Shown piece after piece: positions 1 through 6,421 of a DNA stretch of 9,003 nt (positions are counted from its first letter, which is position 1; each line of letters begins with the position of its first letter). The notes under the pieces are model-generated. The model was not told where the DNA came from and made no database searches. It saw nothing but the letters and a program-made list of their open reading frames with translations. Source of the stretch: an uncultured Lachnospiraceae bacterium (GTDB lineage Bacteria; Bacillota; Clostridia; Lachnospirales; Lachnospiraceae); contig CAJUFE010000013.1 of NCBI GenBank assembly GCA_910585635.1, forward strand, positions 84,015-93,017. The letters are read 5' to 3'. The position numbers and the translations under genes were made by a program.

Positions 1-41
1 AGGCGAAGACACTCTTTCCCTACACGACGCTCTTCCGATCT
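1..41 (+). other. Residual Illumina adapter and i5 index (not genomic)
   Basis: Bases 9-41 match the 33-base Illumina TruSeq read-1 adapter exactly; it begins ACACTCTTTCCC and ends GCTCTTCCGATCT. Bases 1-8, AGGCGAAG, equal the TruSeq HT i5 index known as D505 and sit exactly where the index belongs, just before the adapter. The final T at 41 is the ligation T, so true insert begins at about 42. This marks the left edge as a contig end made from an untrimmed read. Nothing in this stretch should be annotated as biology. Confidence 0.98.
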
Positions 42-343
42 CTGTCTCTGTCATGCGGAGTGGAACCGGCATGACCGTCACGGTATCAGATGATGGCATC
101 GGCGTGTCCGCTGAGAAGCTGGAGAGATCAAGAGCGACAACAGATCATTTGGAAAGCACCGATGAAAGACTGGACCTGAGACACGGCTTAGGCGTTCTGC
201 TGGTCCGGCAGATCGTTGAGGCGCATCATGGCACAGTGGAAATTGAAAGTGGGCCGCAAAATGGGTATCAGACGGTTTTAGTCTTTCCCAGCAGTGTATC
301 GCGCCCCGATCGAAAAGCAGTGGACTTTCAGACTTTAGTGTGA
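42..343 (+). CDS. Sensor histidine kinase, C-terminal ATPase domain (5' truncated)
   Basis: This is the last ~100 residues of a two-component sensor kinase; the start is lost at the contig end. The reading frame (codons GTC at 44 and TCT at 47, then ATG at 53) runs back to the adapter, so the ATG at 53 is an internal Met and not a start. Visible HATPase_c elements are a beta strand followed by SDDGIGV (N/G1-type ATP-lid motif), a G2-like HGLGVLLVRQIVEAHHG helix, and the closing strand ending in VLVFP. The RQIVEAHHG pattern is typical of OmpR-class (PhoR/WalK-like) kinases and differs from the NarL-class kinase later in the window. The sensor domain, phospho-acceptor His and partner regulator are not visible, so the signal is unknown. 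Its stop codon overlaps the region upstream of the next gene's -10 element. Confidence 0.88.
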
Positions 344-352
344 TACTATAAT
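321..352 (+). promoter_or_regulatory. Probable promoter of the TrpR-like regulator gene
   Basis: A perfect TATAAT -10 hexamer lies at 347-352, just after the kinase stop codon. No good -35 is found at 16-18 bp; the nearest similarity is TGGACT at 321-326, which leaves a 20-bp spacer. Transcription would start near 359, about 45 bases before the ATG at 404. The promoter is called mainly on the -10 element. Confidence 0.45.
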
Positions 353-366
353 GGAAGAAGAGAACA

Positions 367-382
367 GGCGGCTCTAGCCGCC
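367..382 (+). other. GC-rich hairpin in the leader of the TrpR-like gene
   Basis: GGCGGC (367-372), loop TCTA, GCCGCC (377-382) forms a perfect 6-bp stem. It is followed by GTCAAAAAA and not by a T run, so it is not a + strand intrinsic terminator. If transcription starts near 359 the hairpin would sit at the very 5' end of the message, where such stems can protect mRNA. The role is inferred only. Confidence 0.4.
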
Positions 383-403
383 GTCAAAAAAGGGGAACAT
401 GCG

Positions 404-721
404 ATGAATAAAAAGATCAAGACAGAAGCTGTAGACCACCTCTTCCAGGCCGTCCTCACACTAAAGAGCCCGGAGGAGTGCTATCTGTTTTTTGAGGATG
501 TCTGCACCATAAATGAGCTGCTCTCTCTGTCCCAGCGCTACGAGGTGGCCAAGATGCTGCGGGAGGGCAGGACCTATCTGGAGATCGCTGAGCGGACAGG
601 CGCCTCCACAGCCACCATCAGCCGGGTGAACCGCTCCCTAAACTACGGGAACGACGGATACGACATGGTCTTTGCCAGGCTGAAGGCGGAGACAGAAGCC
701 GGCGAGGACGCGGATAAATGA
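404..721 (+). CDS. yerC: TrpR-like transcriptional regulator, YerC/YecD family
   Basis: A 105-residue protein resembling the YerC/YecD group of TrpR-superfamily proteins in Firmicutes. These are small, all-helical, probably dimeric DNA-binding proteins; the physiological target of the family is poorly known. Diagnostic sequence is an N-terminal helix with VDHLFQAVLTLKSPEECYLFFEDVCTI, then LSQRYEVAKMLREG (about residues 42-56), then a helix-turn-helix YLEIAERTGASTATISRVNRSL (about 58-80). The length matches the family norm of about 95-105 residues. The start is set by AGGGGA at 391-396, 7 bases before ATG 404; an ATG at 399 is out of frame. It is monocistronic by context: its own -10 element lies upstream and a strong terminator downstream. 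Unlike true TrpR, no tryptophan-operon genes are nearby. Confidence 0.9.
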   Translation: MNKKIKTEAVDHLFQAVLTLKSPEECYLFFEDVCTINELLSLSQRYEVAKMLREGRTYLEIAERTGASTATISRVNRSLNYGNDGYDMVFARLKAETEAGEDADK

Positions 722-782
722 GAAGGGGAGGTTTCGGCGCTGATGGGCCGGGAGCTTGAGCCGAACGATAGACTGGGGAGAG

Positions 783-817
783 GCTGCTGCAGAGATGGTC
801 CTGCGGCAGCTTTTTTT
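783..817 (+). terminator. Intrinsic terminator after the TrpR-like gene
   Basis: GCTGCTGCAG (783-792) pairs with CTGCGGCAGC (801-810): a 10-bp stem with one G-T wobble and an 8-base loop. It is followed directly by seven T residues (811-817). This is a textbook rho-independent terminator and separates the regulator gene from the signalling cassette. Confidence 0.93.
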
Positions 818-822
818 GATCC

Positions 823-857
823 GTGACAAATGTCACTCCCAAAATGACAGCTGACAT
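823..857 (+). promoter_or_regulatory. Tandem TGACA dyads, candidate regulator-binding sites
   Basis: Site 1 is GTGACA-AA-TGTCAC (823-836), a perfect 6+6 dyad. Site 2 is ATGACA-GC-TGACAT (844-857), the same architecture with one mismatch in the right half. The dyad centres are 829.5 and 850.5, exactly 21 bp apart, so the sites face the same side of the helix (two turns). They end 1 bp before a weak -35 element, the classic place for an activator. Inference: the NarL-type regulator encoded at the end of the cassette binds here. No family consensus is claimed. Confidence 0.5.
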
Positions 858-858
858 C

Positions 859-887
859 TAGGCATTTGCGGTCTGTTCGATCATAAT
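859..887 (+). promoter_or_regulatory. Probable promoter of the three-gene signalling cassette
   Basis: TAGGCA (859-864, 4 of 6 matches to TTGACA), 17-bp spacer, CATAAT (882-887, 5 of 6 matches to TATAAT). Transcription would begin near 894, leaving a leader of about 35 bases before ATG 928. The poor -35 next to the dyads at 823-857 suggests that an activator is needed. Confidence 0.5.
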
Positions 888-927
888 AAAGACAGCAAAA
901 GGAAAACAGCTCCAGGAAGAAAGGGGA

Positions 928-3900
928 ATGGATATGGGGACATGGTTCGGACCGTTGGCCGTTTTATTGATATGGGTGGCAGCACCCTTTGCGGAGATGG
1001 GGATCATCATCTATCTGGCCGTCGCCAATGACCGTTATAAAAAAAGGATCAAGGAGCTGGCCGGCCAGGAAAATAGCCGGACGAGGACCAGCCAGACGAG
1101 ATCTGGCCAGGCGCGGGTCGGTCAGGCGGAGGAGGAACGGATGGAGGATGCCCGGATGGAGGACAGCCAGGCGGAGAGCGGTCAGATACAGCCCAGGCAG
1201 ACGCAGCCCGACCGGGCAAAGACAGGCCGGGGGCTGTCGGGAACGCACAAACCCAGCAACTATGGGACTGTTCCGGTCAGTACATCGGTCCAGGCACCGG
1301 CCCCAGCCCAGGCTCCGGCCCCGGCACTAGTCCAGGCACCGGCCCCGGGAACAGTCCAGGCACCGGCTCCAGTACCAGACCAGGCTCCGACCCAGGCATC
1401 AGTCCAGGCACCGGCTCCAGTACCAGTCCAGGCACCGGCTCCGGTACCAGTCCAGGCTCCAACCCAGGCATCAGACCAGGCTCCGGCCCCAGTACCAGTC
1501 CAGGCTCTGCCTCAGGCATCGGTCCAAACACCAGTCCAGGCATCGGCCCGGCCTGCGGTCCAAGTCTCGGCTCCGGCTCCGGTCAGGCCTAAGGCCCAGG
1601 ACCGCAGCTTCTCGGACCGCATCAAGGTGAACGTCCAGAGCAACTTAGGGACCTTGGCGCTGGTGATCGGCGTGATCTTTGTGGTGATCGCCGGTGTGAT
1701 CTTTGCCACCACTACCTGGCATGCGCTGCCGGCCGTGGCGAAAGCGCTCCTGGTGCTGGGGGCGGCCGGACTGTTCTTCGGGGCCAGCTGCCTGGCGGAG
1801 GAGGTCCTGCACATCCACCGGACGGGCAACGCCTTTTATCTGCTGGGGAGTATCTTTTTATTCCTGTCCTGTCTGGCGACAGCCTATTTTAAACTGCTGG
1901 GTCCGGCGTTCATCTTAGACGGGACAAACCGCTGGAGGGTCCTGTGGGTGGGCAGCCTGGTGACAGAGCTGGCGTTCTTTGGCGGGCTTGAGCGGTTCCG
2001 GGACCGGATCTATACCCAGTCGGTCCTGTGGGGCATGACCGTCAGCATGTGCTTTATGGCGAAGGCCTTCCAGGCAGACTTTGGAGGCCTCTTATCCGGT
2101 ATGATGCTGTACGCTGCCGGGCTGGTGCTCTGGAGAGCGTTCCTGGAGAAGGACCGGCAGGACGGACAGCCAGAGCCGCGGATGGCAGCTGCCCAAGGAA
2201 GCGATATACAGAGTGCAGCTGCCCAGAAGACCGATGCACAGATCGGCTCCAGAGAGCTCCTTCTGGATGGTTTCCGGCGGTTCGTCCCGGTCCATTTCTG
2301 GGTGTTTGGCGCATTGACAGCCCTGCAGAGCCTGTTGGGGATCGGATGGCATTGGTTCCTGCGTGATCCTCTGTACTGGCTCGGCTTTTCCTACAGATCT
2401 TGGGGACCATCGATCACCCTCCTGAACGTGCTGGCTATGGCCGCGCTGACCGGCGGGATCGGGGTCCTGGCCTGGAAGCGTGCCTGCGGGGAGCAGGGGA
2501 CACATTGGAGGCTTTTGTTCAATGGAGCAGCCATCCTGTCCATCCAGTACACCGCCTTTTACATCCCGGTCCAGGCCAGTGTCCGTTCCTTCCTGGCTTC
2601 GGCTGCCCTCCTCCTGTGGCTCTGGCTGGGACGGCAGGGAGCTTTGGCCGGGGGAGGAGCAGGAAAAGAGGCGGGGGATCTGACCGGCGGCACCATCTTT
2701 TCACGGCTAAAGAGCGCCGGCGGAGATGGGATCTGCACAGCCGTCCTGTTCCTTAATGTGCTCTCGGCATTTTTCGTATCCCTGCTGCCAGCAGAAGGGG
2801 TCAAGGATCTCCTGGCCGCTTCCGGTGCGGTCCTGGCCCTGGCGGCCGCGGCGGGCCTGTGGGGAAAGGAAAGGAAGGAACTGCGGGCCGCCATCCCCTG
2901 TATCCTGTGGCTGTTGACCGTCACCCTGTACCGGCTGAGCGGTCAGGTCTCCTGGATGGAGAGCGGACCTGCAGCCTGGCTCTTTGCAGACTATGAGCAT
3001 GTGCTGTTCTTGTTCCTGACCGGGCTGGCCCTGTGGGATGTGTGGAAAAAGGATGCTTTCTATCTGCCCATAGCGGCGATGGGGACGCTGGCGCAGCTGA
3101 TCTATCATATACGAGACGACAAGACCATGCCTTTTGCCCTGCTCTTAGCCGGCAGCCTTTTTATCCGGGGGAGGAGGACGAAAGAGGCAGCCTGGCTGCA
3201 GTCCCTTTCTGGCTTATATCTCCTGGCCGGGTGCTATCTCTCTATGTGCTATGTGACCGAGAACCTGTTCTTCAGGATGCTGGCGGCCGATCTTTGCTTC
3301 GGGCTCATGGAGGTGAGCCGCTGGCTGGCGGCCAGGCGAAAAGCCGTTCTGGTCCTGGGAGAGAGCAGCGGGGCAGGAGCAGAGACAGGAGTATGGGCAA
3401 GAGCAGAGACAGGAGTATGGGCAGGAGCAGAGGCAGAGACGGGGGCAGGGCTGTGGCGGACATCCCTTTTCAGGGAGCTGCAGGGCTGCGGGGCCTTCCT
3501 TTTCACCATGCTGGCCTTCTACAGGAGCTTAGATACATCCGTCAAGGTGATGCCCTGGATGATCCTGCTCTGCGTGCTCGCCTTTTATGGCTGCTATAGC
3601 TGGTCCTACCAGAGGAGATGCCAGTGGGCGCTCCTCCTGGAAGCCGGAAGCTTCCTGCCCATGCCGTATTTCCTGGCCGACCTGGACTGGATCAGTACCG
3701 ACCAGCTTTACACCGGGGTGGCCCTCACCCTTCTGCTCTTTGGTATCCTGTTCCGCTGTCGGTCCCCGATCCTCAGAAAAGAGGAGAGGCAGGAACATGG
3801 CTGGCAGGCAGACTGGTATCATATCCTGGCGATCTTCCTGTTGGTAGCCATGATCGCCGACGGGAGCCGGGAATGGGGATTTTGGTATATCCTGCTGCTG

Positions 3901-4398
3901 GCCCTCTACTTCCTGCAATATGCGGCGGTCCCTCCCTTTAAAGAGGCTGCCTGCTTCGTTGCCGCCAGTTTGTTTGCCGTGGCGATCTGGGAGCAGCCCT
4001 TTATCCGCTGGCCGCAGATCCTGGACTTAGAGCTAAAGCTTTTGCCCGCTGCCCTCCTGATCTTCCTCCTGGATCCGATCTTCGGAAAGTCCAGGACCGT
4101 GAGGGCCCTGCAGACCTTAGGCTACTCGATCTGCTTAGGTCTCTTATGCCTGGATGCTCTGCATACCGGCGAGCTGGTGGATGCCCTCCTCCTGGAAGGG
4201 ATCTGCCTGGCCGTCTTCATCTGGGCCCAGATCCGGAAAAACACCCGGTGGGCCAGGATCAGCGGCATCATCATCCTGCTGGTAGCCCTGTTCATGACCA
4301 AGAGCTTCTGGTCCAGCATCTCCTGGTGGGTCTATCTGCTGGCTGCCGGGATCGGTCTGATCGTGTTCGCTGCGGTCAATGAGAAGAAGAAACGCTAG
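928..4398 (+). CDS. Large polytopic membrane protein, DUF2157/SCO7613-like
   Basis: A 1156-residue protein of unknown function. Order: one N-terminal membrane helix (about residues 7-33); a charged, Gln-rich segment (35-110); an Ala/Pro/Val/Gln repeat linker (121-219); then more than 20 hydrophobic segments from about 240 to the end, stopping in a basic NEKKKR tail. The first part of the membrane region (SNLGTLALVIG, then TTWHALPAVAKALLVLG) resembles the repeated double-helix modules of DUF2157 and SCO7613 C-terminal-domain membrane proteins. That is recognition by pattern, not a search result. Hydrophilic insertions at about 405-447 and 815-845 carry short duplications. Start choice: AGGA at 914-917 suits ATG 928 (10-base gap), while AAGGGG at 921-926 better suits ATG 934 (7-base gap), which would remove two residues. 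It is the first gene of the cassette, 135 bp before the kinase. Co-transcription suggests a role in signal input or an envelope process, but no catalytic motif is visible. Confidence 0.85.
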   Translation: MDMGTWFGPLAVLLIWVAAPFAEMGIIIYLAVANDRYKKRIKELAGQENSRTRTSQTRSGQARVGQAEEERMEDARMEDSQAESGQIQPRQTQPDRAKTGRGLSGTHKPSNYGTVPVSTSVQAPAPAQAPAPALVQAPAPGTVQAPAPVPDQAPTQASVQAPAPVPVQAPAPVPVQAPTQASDQAPAPVPVQALPQASVQTPVQASARPAVQVSAPAPVRPKAQDRSFSDRIKVNVQSNLGTLALVIGVIFVVIAGVIFATTTWHALPAVAKALLVLGAAGLFFGASCLAEEVLHIHRTGNAFYLLGSIFLFLSCLATAYFKLLGPAFILDGTNRWRVLWVGSLVTELAFFGGLERFRDRIYTQSVLWGMTVSMCFMAKAFQADFGGLLSGMMLYAAGLVLWRAFLEKDRQDGQPEPRMAAAQGSDIQSAAAQKTDAQIGSRELLLDGFRRFVPVHFWVFGALTALQSLLGIGWHWFLRDPLYWLGFSYRSWGPSITLLNVLAMAALTGGIGVLAWKRACGEQGTHWRLLFNGAAILSIQYTAFYIPVQASVRSFLASAALLLWLWLGRQGALAGGGAGKEAGDLTGGTIFSRLKSAGGDGICTAVLFLNVLSAFFVSLLPAEGVKDLLAASGAVLALAAAAGLWGKERKELRAAIPCILWLLTVTLYRLSGQVSWMESGPAAWLFADYEHVLFLFLTGLALWDVWKKDAFYLPIAAMGTLAQLIYHIRDDKTMPFALLLAGSLFIRGRRTKEAAWLQSLSGLYLLAGCYLSMCYVTENLFFRMLAADLCFGLMEVSRWLAARRKAVLVLGESSGAGAETGVWARAETGVWAGAEAETGAGLWRTSLFRELQGCGAFLFTMLAFYRSLDTSVKVMPWMILLCVLAFYGCYSWSYQRRCQWALLLEAGSFLPMPYFLADLDWISTDQLYTGVALTLLLFGILFRCRSPILRKEERQEHGWQADWYHILAIFLLVAMIADGSREWGFWYILLLALYFLQYAAVPPFKEAACFVAASLFAVAIWEQPFIRWPQILDLELKLLPAALLIFLLDPIFGKSRTVRALQTLGYSICLGLLCLDALHTGELVDALLLEGICLAVFIWAQIRKNTRWARISGIIILLVALFMTKSFWSSISWWVYLLAAGIGLIVFAAVNEKKKR
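1288..1584 (+). repeat. 24-nt coding repeats, Pro/Ala-rich linker
   Basis: Residues 121-219 of the membrane protein are built from variants of the octapeptide VQAPAPVP (24 nt), with shorter or altered copies such as VQAPAPGT and QAPTQAS. Nucleotide similarity between units is high (repeated CAGGCACCGGCTCC cores), which indicates recent slippage or unequal crossing-over. Such Ala-Pro runs form stiff extended spacers, as in TonB. The linker separates the N-terminal anchor helix from the main membrane domain. Confidence 0.9.
2185..2244 (+). repeat. 30-nt direct duplication in a membrane-protein loop
   Basis: Two adjacent 30-nt copies (2185-2214 and 2215-2244) share GCAGCTGCCCA and further matches. 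They encode AAAQGSDIQS and AAAQKTDAQI (residues 420-439). The copies have diverged, so this is older than the repeats elsewhere. It lies in a hydrophilic loop between membrane segments. Confidence 0.75.
3373..3444 (+). repeat. 24-nt coding tandem repeat, AGAETGVW units
   Basis: Units at 3373-3396 and 3397-3420 differ by a single base. A third, degenerate unit follows at 3421-3444. They encode AGAETGVW, ARAETGVW and a variant AGAEAETG inside a hydrophilic loop of the membrane protein. Near-identity of the first two units points to a very recent duplication. Confidence 0.85.
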
Positions 4399-4429
4399 AC
4401 ATCTCCTGCGCCAAATGCGATCCTCGATA

Positions 4430-4499
4430 TAAGCTACCTAAGCTACCCCAAGATCCAACCCCAAAGGGATATCCCGGGCCACACCTGACGGGATATCCC
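4430..4499 (+). repeat. Intercistronic repeats: TAAGCTACC pair and GGGATATCCC pair
   Basis: The 135-bp gap between the membrane protein and the kinase holds TAAGCTACC twice in tandem (4430-4438 and 4439-4447). It also holds two copies of the self-complementary decamer GGGATATCCC (4466-4475 and 4490-4499), 14 bases apart. In RNA the two decamers can pair as a 10-bp stem with a 14-base loop. No T run follows, so it is not an intrinsic terminator. The stem ends 18 bases before the kinase Shine-Dalgarno AAGGAGG (4518-4524). It could adjust mRNA stability or kinase translation, or be a protein-binding site. Confidence 0.6.
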
Positions 4500-4533
4500 C
4501 CGCCCACCAACACACCCAAGGAGGTCTCTTCCC

Positions 4534-6369
4534 ATGACCCACATCCTTCTCCAGCTTGCCTATTTTTTCGCGATCGTCTTCTGCGCCTACACCGCCAGCT
4601 GGCTCCTGATCCGGGCCAGCCGGGACCAGATGGTGTGGGCGCTGGCCGCCTGCCAGCTCCTGGTGGTGGTGTGGTGCGTTCCCAAGCTTTTGTTCCCCTA
4701 TTCCACCACCATCGAGATGAAATATGTGCTCTACGCCATCTCCTATATCGGGATCAGCCTGATCGGCCCGGCCTGGCTCCTCTTTTCTTTTTTGTACTGC
4801 AGGCGGAAGCTCCCTTTCCGGGCCGTCTGCCTTCTCTTCAGTGTGGCGGCGGCAGACTATGGTCTGTTCTTGACCAATGAGCTCCATCATCTGTTCTACC
4901 GGGTGTTTGAGGTGGCCTATACCCGCTACGGCCCATTTTTCTATATCCATATGCTGTATACCTACTGCTGCGTGCTGCTGGGCATGGGGATGGTGCTGCG
5001 GGAGTTTTGGAAAAAGCGGGTGGCCGTGGTCCATATGGTGCTGATCATCCTGGCGGCGGCGGTCCCCTTAGGGCTGAACCTTTTGTATATCTCCCGGGTG
5101 GTCAGGTCCTCCTCGGATCTGACGCCCCCGGCCTTCGCCTTGTCCAGCTTCTTTATGTTCTTAGCGGTCTTTCGGTATGACTTCCTGGATATCAATGTGC
5201 TGGCCTTTGAGCAGATCTTCAGCTCGATCGCGGAGGGGGTGCTGGTCTACAATAAACGGGGCGTGGTCACCTACTGCAATAAGGCGGCCCAGGACTGGCT
5301 GGGGGTACGGACAGGGGACGAGCTGTCTATGGTGGACCACCGGCTGAGGGATCTGGGAGCCGAGGCCATAGAGAAAGGGAGGGCATCCGCCAGCCAGGTA
5401 CTGACCCTGCCGAAGGGCGTCAGGCTGCGGATGAAGCAGTATATCTACCCGGACCGGAAGGGGGCCATGGCGGCTGGGACCCTGCTCTTTACCGATGTGG
5501 GCGAGTACTATGAGCTGTTAAAGCAGAGTCAGGAGCTGGCCGTATCGGAGCAGCGCCTGGCCATCGAAAAGGAGCGGAACCGGATCGCCCAGGAGGTCCA
5601 CGACACCACCGGCCATACCCTGACCATGATCCGTTCCCTGATCAAGCTGATCCGGGTGGCCTGCGACGAGCAGGGGATGACAGGGAAAGGCGAGGGACAG
5701 ACAGGGGCGGGGACGGGGAGGGGAGAAGGAGTGACGGAAAGAAGGACAGCGGGAGCAGGAGCGGAAGGAGAAAAGGCGGCCGGAGAAGGAGCGGCAGGAG
5801 AAAAGGCGGCCGGAGAAGGAGCGGCAGGAGATAAAGCGGCCGGAGAAGAGGCAGCAGGAGCCGGACGGGAATTGGAGGGGTATCTGGAGCAGGCCCAGTC
5901 GCTGGCGGCAGAGGGGATCCGCCAGCTGCGGCTGTCGATCAACCATATGCGGCAGGGGACCGGCTATGAGCTGGTGACCCAGGGGGTGGTCCAGCTGGCA
6001 GAGAGCGTGAAGGAGATCAAGATCGAGGCCGAGATCCAGGGACAGGACGGGCCAAAGTATTCCCATCTGTCCGGGATCGTCTACAGCTGTCTGCGGGAGG
6101 CGGTCACTAACTGCCTGCGCTATGCGGATGCCTCCCGGATGGATGTGATCTTGAAATTTTCAGACATGGCTCTGTGCCTGTATATCTTTGATGACGGCCG
6201 GGGCTGCGGTATGGTCCAGGAGAGCCATGGGCTTTCCGGGATAAGAGAACGGGTGGAGAAGGCCGGGGGGCAGGTCCGTTTCCTTTCCGCGGAGAGGGAA
6301 GGCTTCCAGATCTATATGGAGCTGCCGGTGGAAAAGGATGGGCAGGAGAAGAGCGCAAGGAGTATCTAG
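4534..6369 (+). CDS. 7TM-PAS sensor histidine kinase (HisKA_3 family)
   Basis: A 611-residue membrane sensor kinase of the NarL-partner class. Residues 3-215 hold seven hydrophobic segments, matching the 7TM sensor type of histidine kinases. A PAS-like domain follows (about 226-325: IFSSIAEGVLVYNKRGVVTYCNKAA). Next comes a short coiled helix and the HisKA_3 phosphotransfer motif EVHDTTGH, with H356 as phospho-acceptor; the DxxxH pattern after it suggests phosphatase ability too. Helix 2 of that domain is YLEQAQSLAAEGIRQLRLSI (450-469). HATPase_c shows the N box REAVTNCLRYA (N526), DDGRGCG (553-559) and HGLSGIRERV (565-574). Odd feature: about 60 low-complexity residues (384-444) split the two HisKA_3 helices. 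The start is firm, with AAGGAGG at 4518-4524 nine bases before the ATG. It is followed 52 bp later by its likely partner regulator. The ligand is unknown. Confidence 0.95.
   Translation: MTHILLQLAYFFAIVFCAYTASWLLIRASRDQMVWALAACQLLVVVWCVPKLLFPYSTTIEMKYVLYAISYIGISLIGPAWLLFSFLYCRRKLPFRAVCLLFSVAAADYGLFLTNELHHLFYRVFEVAYTRYGPFFYIHMLYTYCCVLLGMGMVLREFWKKRVAVVHMVLIILAAAVPLGLNLLYISRVVRSSSDLTPPAFALSSFFMFLAVFRYDFLDINVLAFEQIFSSIAEGVLVYNKRGVVTYCNKAAQDWLGVRTGDELSMVDHRLRDLGAEAIEKGRASASQVLTLPKGVRLRMKQYIYPDRKGAMAAGTLLFTDVGEYYELLKQSQELAVSEQRLAIEKERNRIAQEVHDTTGHTLTMIRSLIKLIRVACDEQGMTGKGEGQTGAGTGRGEGVTERRTAGAGAEGEKAAGEGAAGEKAAGEGAAGDKAAGEEAAGAGRELEGYLEQAQSLAAEGIRQLRLSINHMRQGTGYELVTQGVVQLAESVKEIKIEAEIQGQDGPKYSHLSGIVYSCLREAVTNCLRYADASRMDVILKFSDMALCLYIFDDGRGCGMVQESHGLSGIRERVEKAGGQVRFLSAEREGFQIYMELPVEKDGQEKSARSI
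5771..5860 (+). repeat. 30-nt coding tandem repeat inside the kinase HisKA_3 domain
   Basis: There are three tandem 30-nt units: 5771-5800 and 5801-5830 are identical, and 5831-5860 is diverged. They encode EKAAGEGAAG-type decapeptides (about residues 413-442). Upstream sequence (5683-5770) is also Gly/Glu/Ala-rich and may be decayed repeat. The block falls at the turn between the His-bearing helix and the second helix of the dimerisation domain, a place that normally holds only a short loop. Confidence 0.92.
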
Positions 6370-6412
6370 CAAGGAGTATCTAGCAACGAGCATTTAGCAA
6401 CGAGCGTTTAGG
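6357..6412 (+). repeat. 14-bp tandem repeat spanning the kinase stop and regulator RBS
   Basis: Four 14-bp units lie at 6357-6370, 6371-6384, 6385-6398 and 6399-6412. The first two are identical, AAGGAGTATCTAGC; the third is AACGAGCATTTAGC; the fourth, AACGAGCGTTTAGG, runs into the regulator's ribosome binding site. The kinase stop TAG (6367-6369) is in unit 1. Units 1 and 2 carry an AAGGAG Shine-Dalgarno-like core with no start codon after it. Copy number sets the distance between the two genes. Confidence 0.9.
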
Positions 6413-6421
6413 AGGAGTGAT

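Noticed and set aside
42..49. CTGTCTCT resembles the start of the Nextera mosaic end
   Set aside because: The match stops after 8 bases (GTCATG follows, not TATACA), and the reading frame through it fits the kinase ATPase domain, so it is treated as genomic.
367..382. Terminator for the truncated kinase gene
   Set aside because: The hairpin is followed by an A run, not a T run, on the + strand.
743..826. 27-codon open frame (ATG 743) with AGGGGAGG upstream
   Set aside because: It runs through the terminator stem and T tract, the ribosome site is 12 bases away, and the product has no recognisable feature.
1277..1543. Minus-strand open frame rich in PGLVLGPEP repeats
   Set aside because: It is the antisense image of the Pro/Ala coding repeat; the repeat period keeps it free of stops.
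1288..1584. CRISPR-like array
   Set aside because: Units are contiguous, in frame and translated, with no spacers of constant length and no cas genes nearby.
4438..5034. 198-codon minus-strand open frame
   Set aside because: It lies opposite the kinase 7TM region, lacks a ribosome site and shows no family pattern; long antisense frames are common in GC-rich DNA.
5518..6066. 182-codon minus-strand open frame with SFSGR repeats
   Set aside because: It is the antisense shadow of the kinase coding repeat, whose conserved HisKA_3 motifs on the + strand settle the coding frame.
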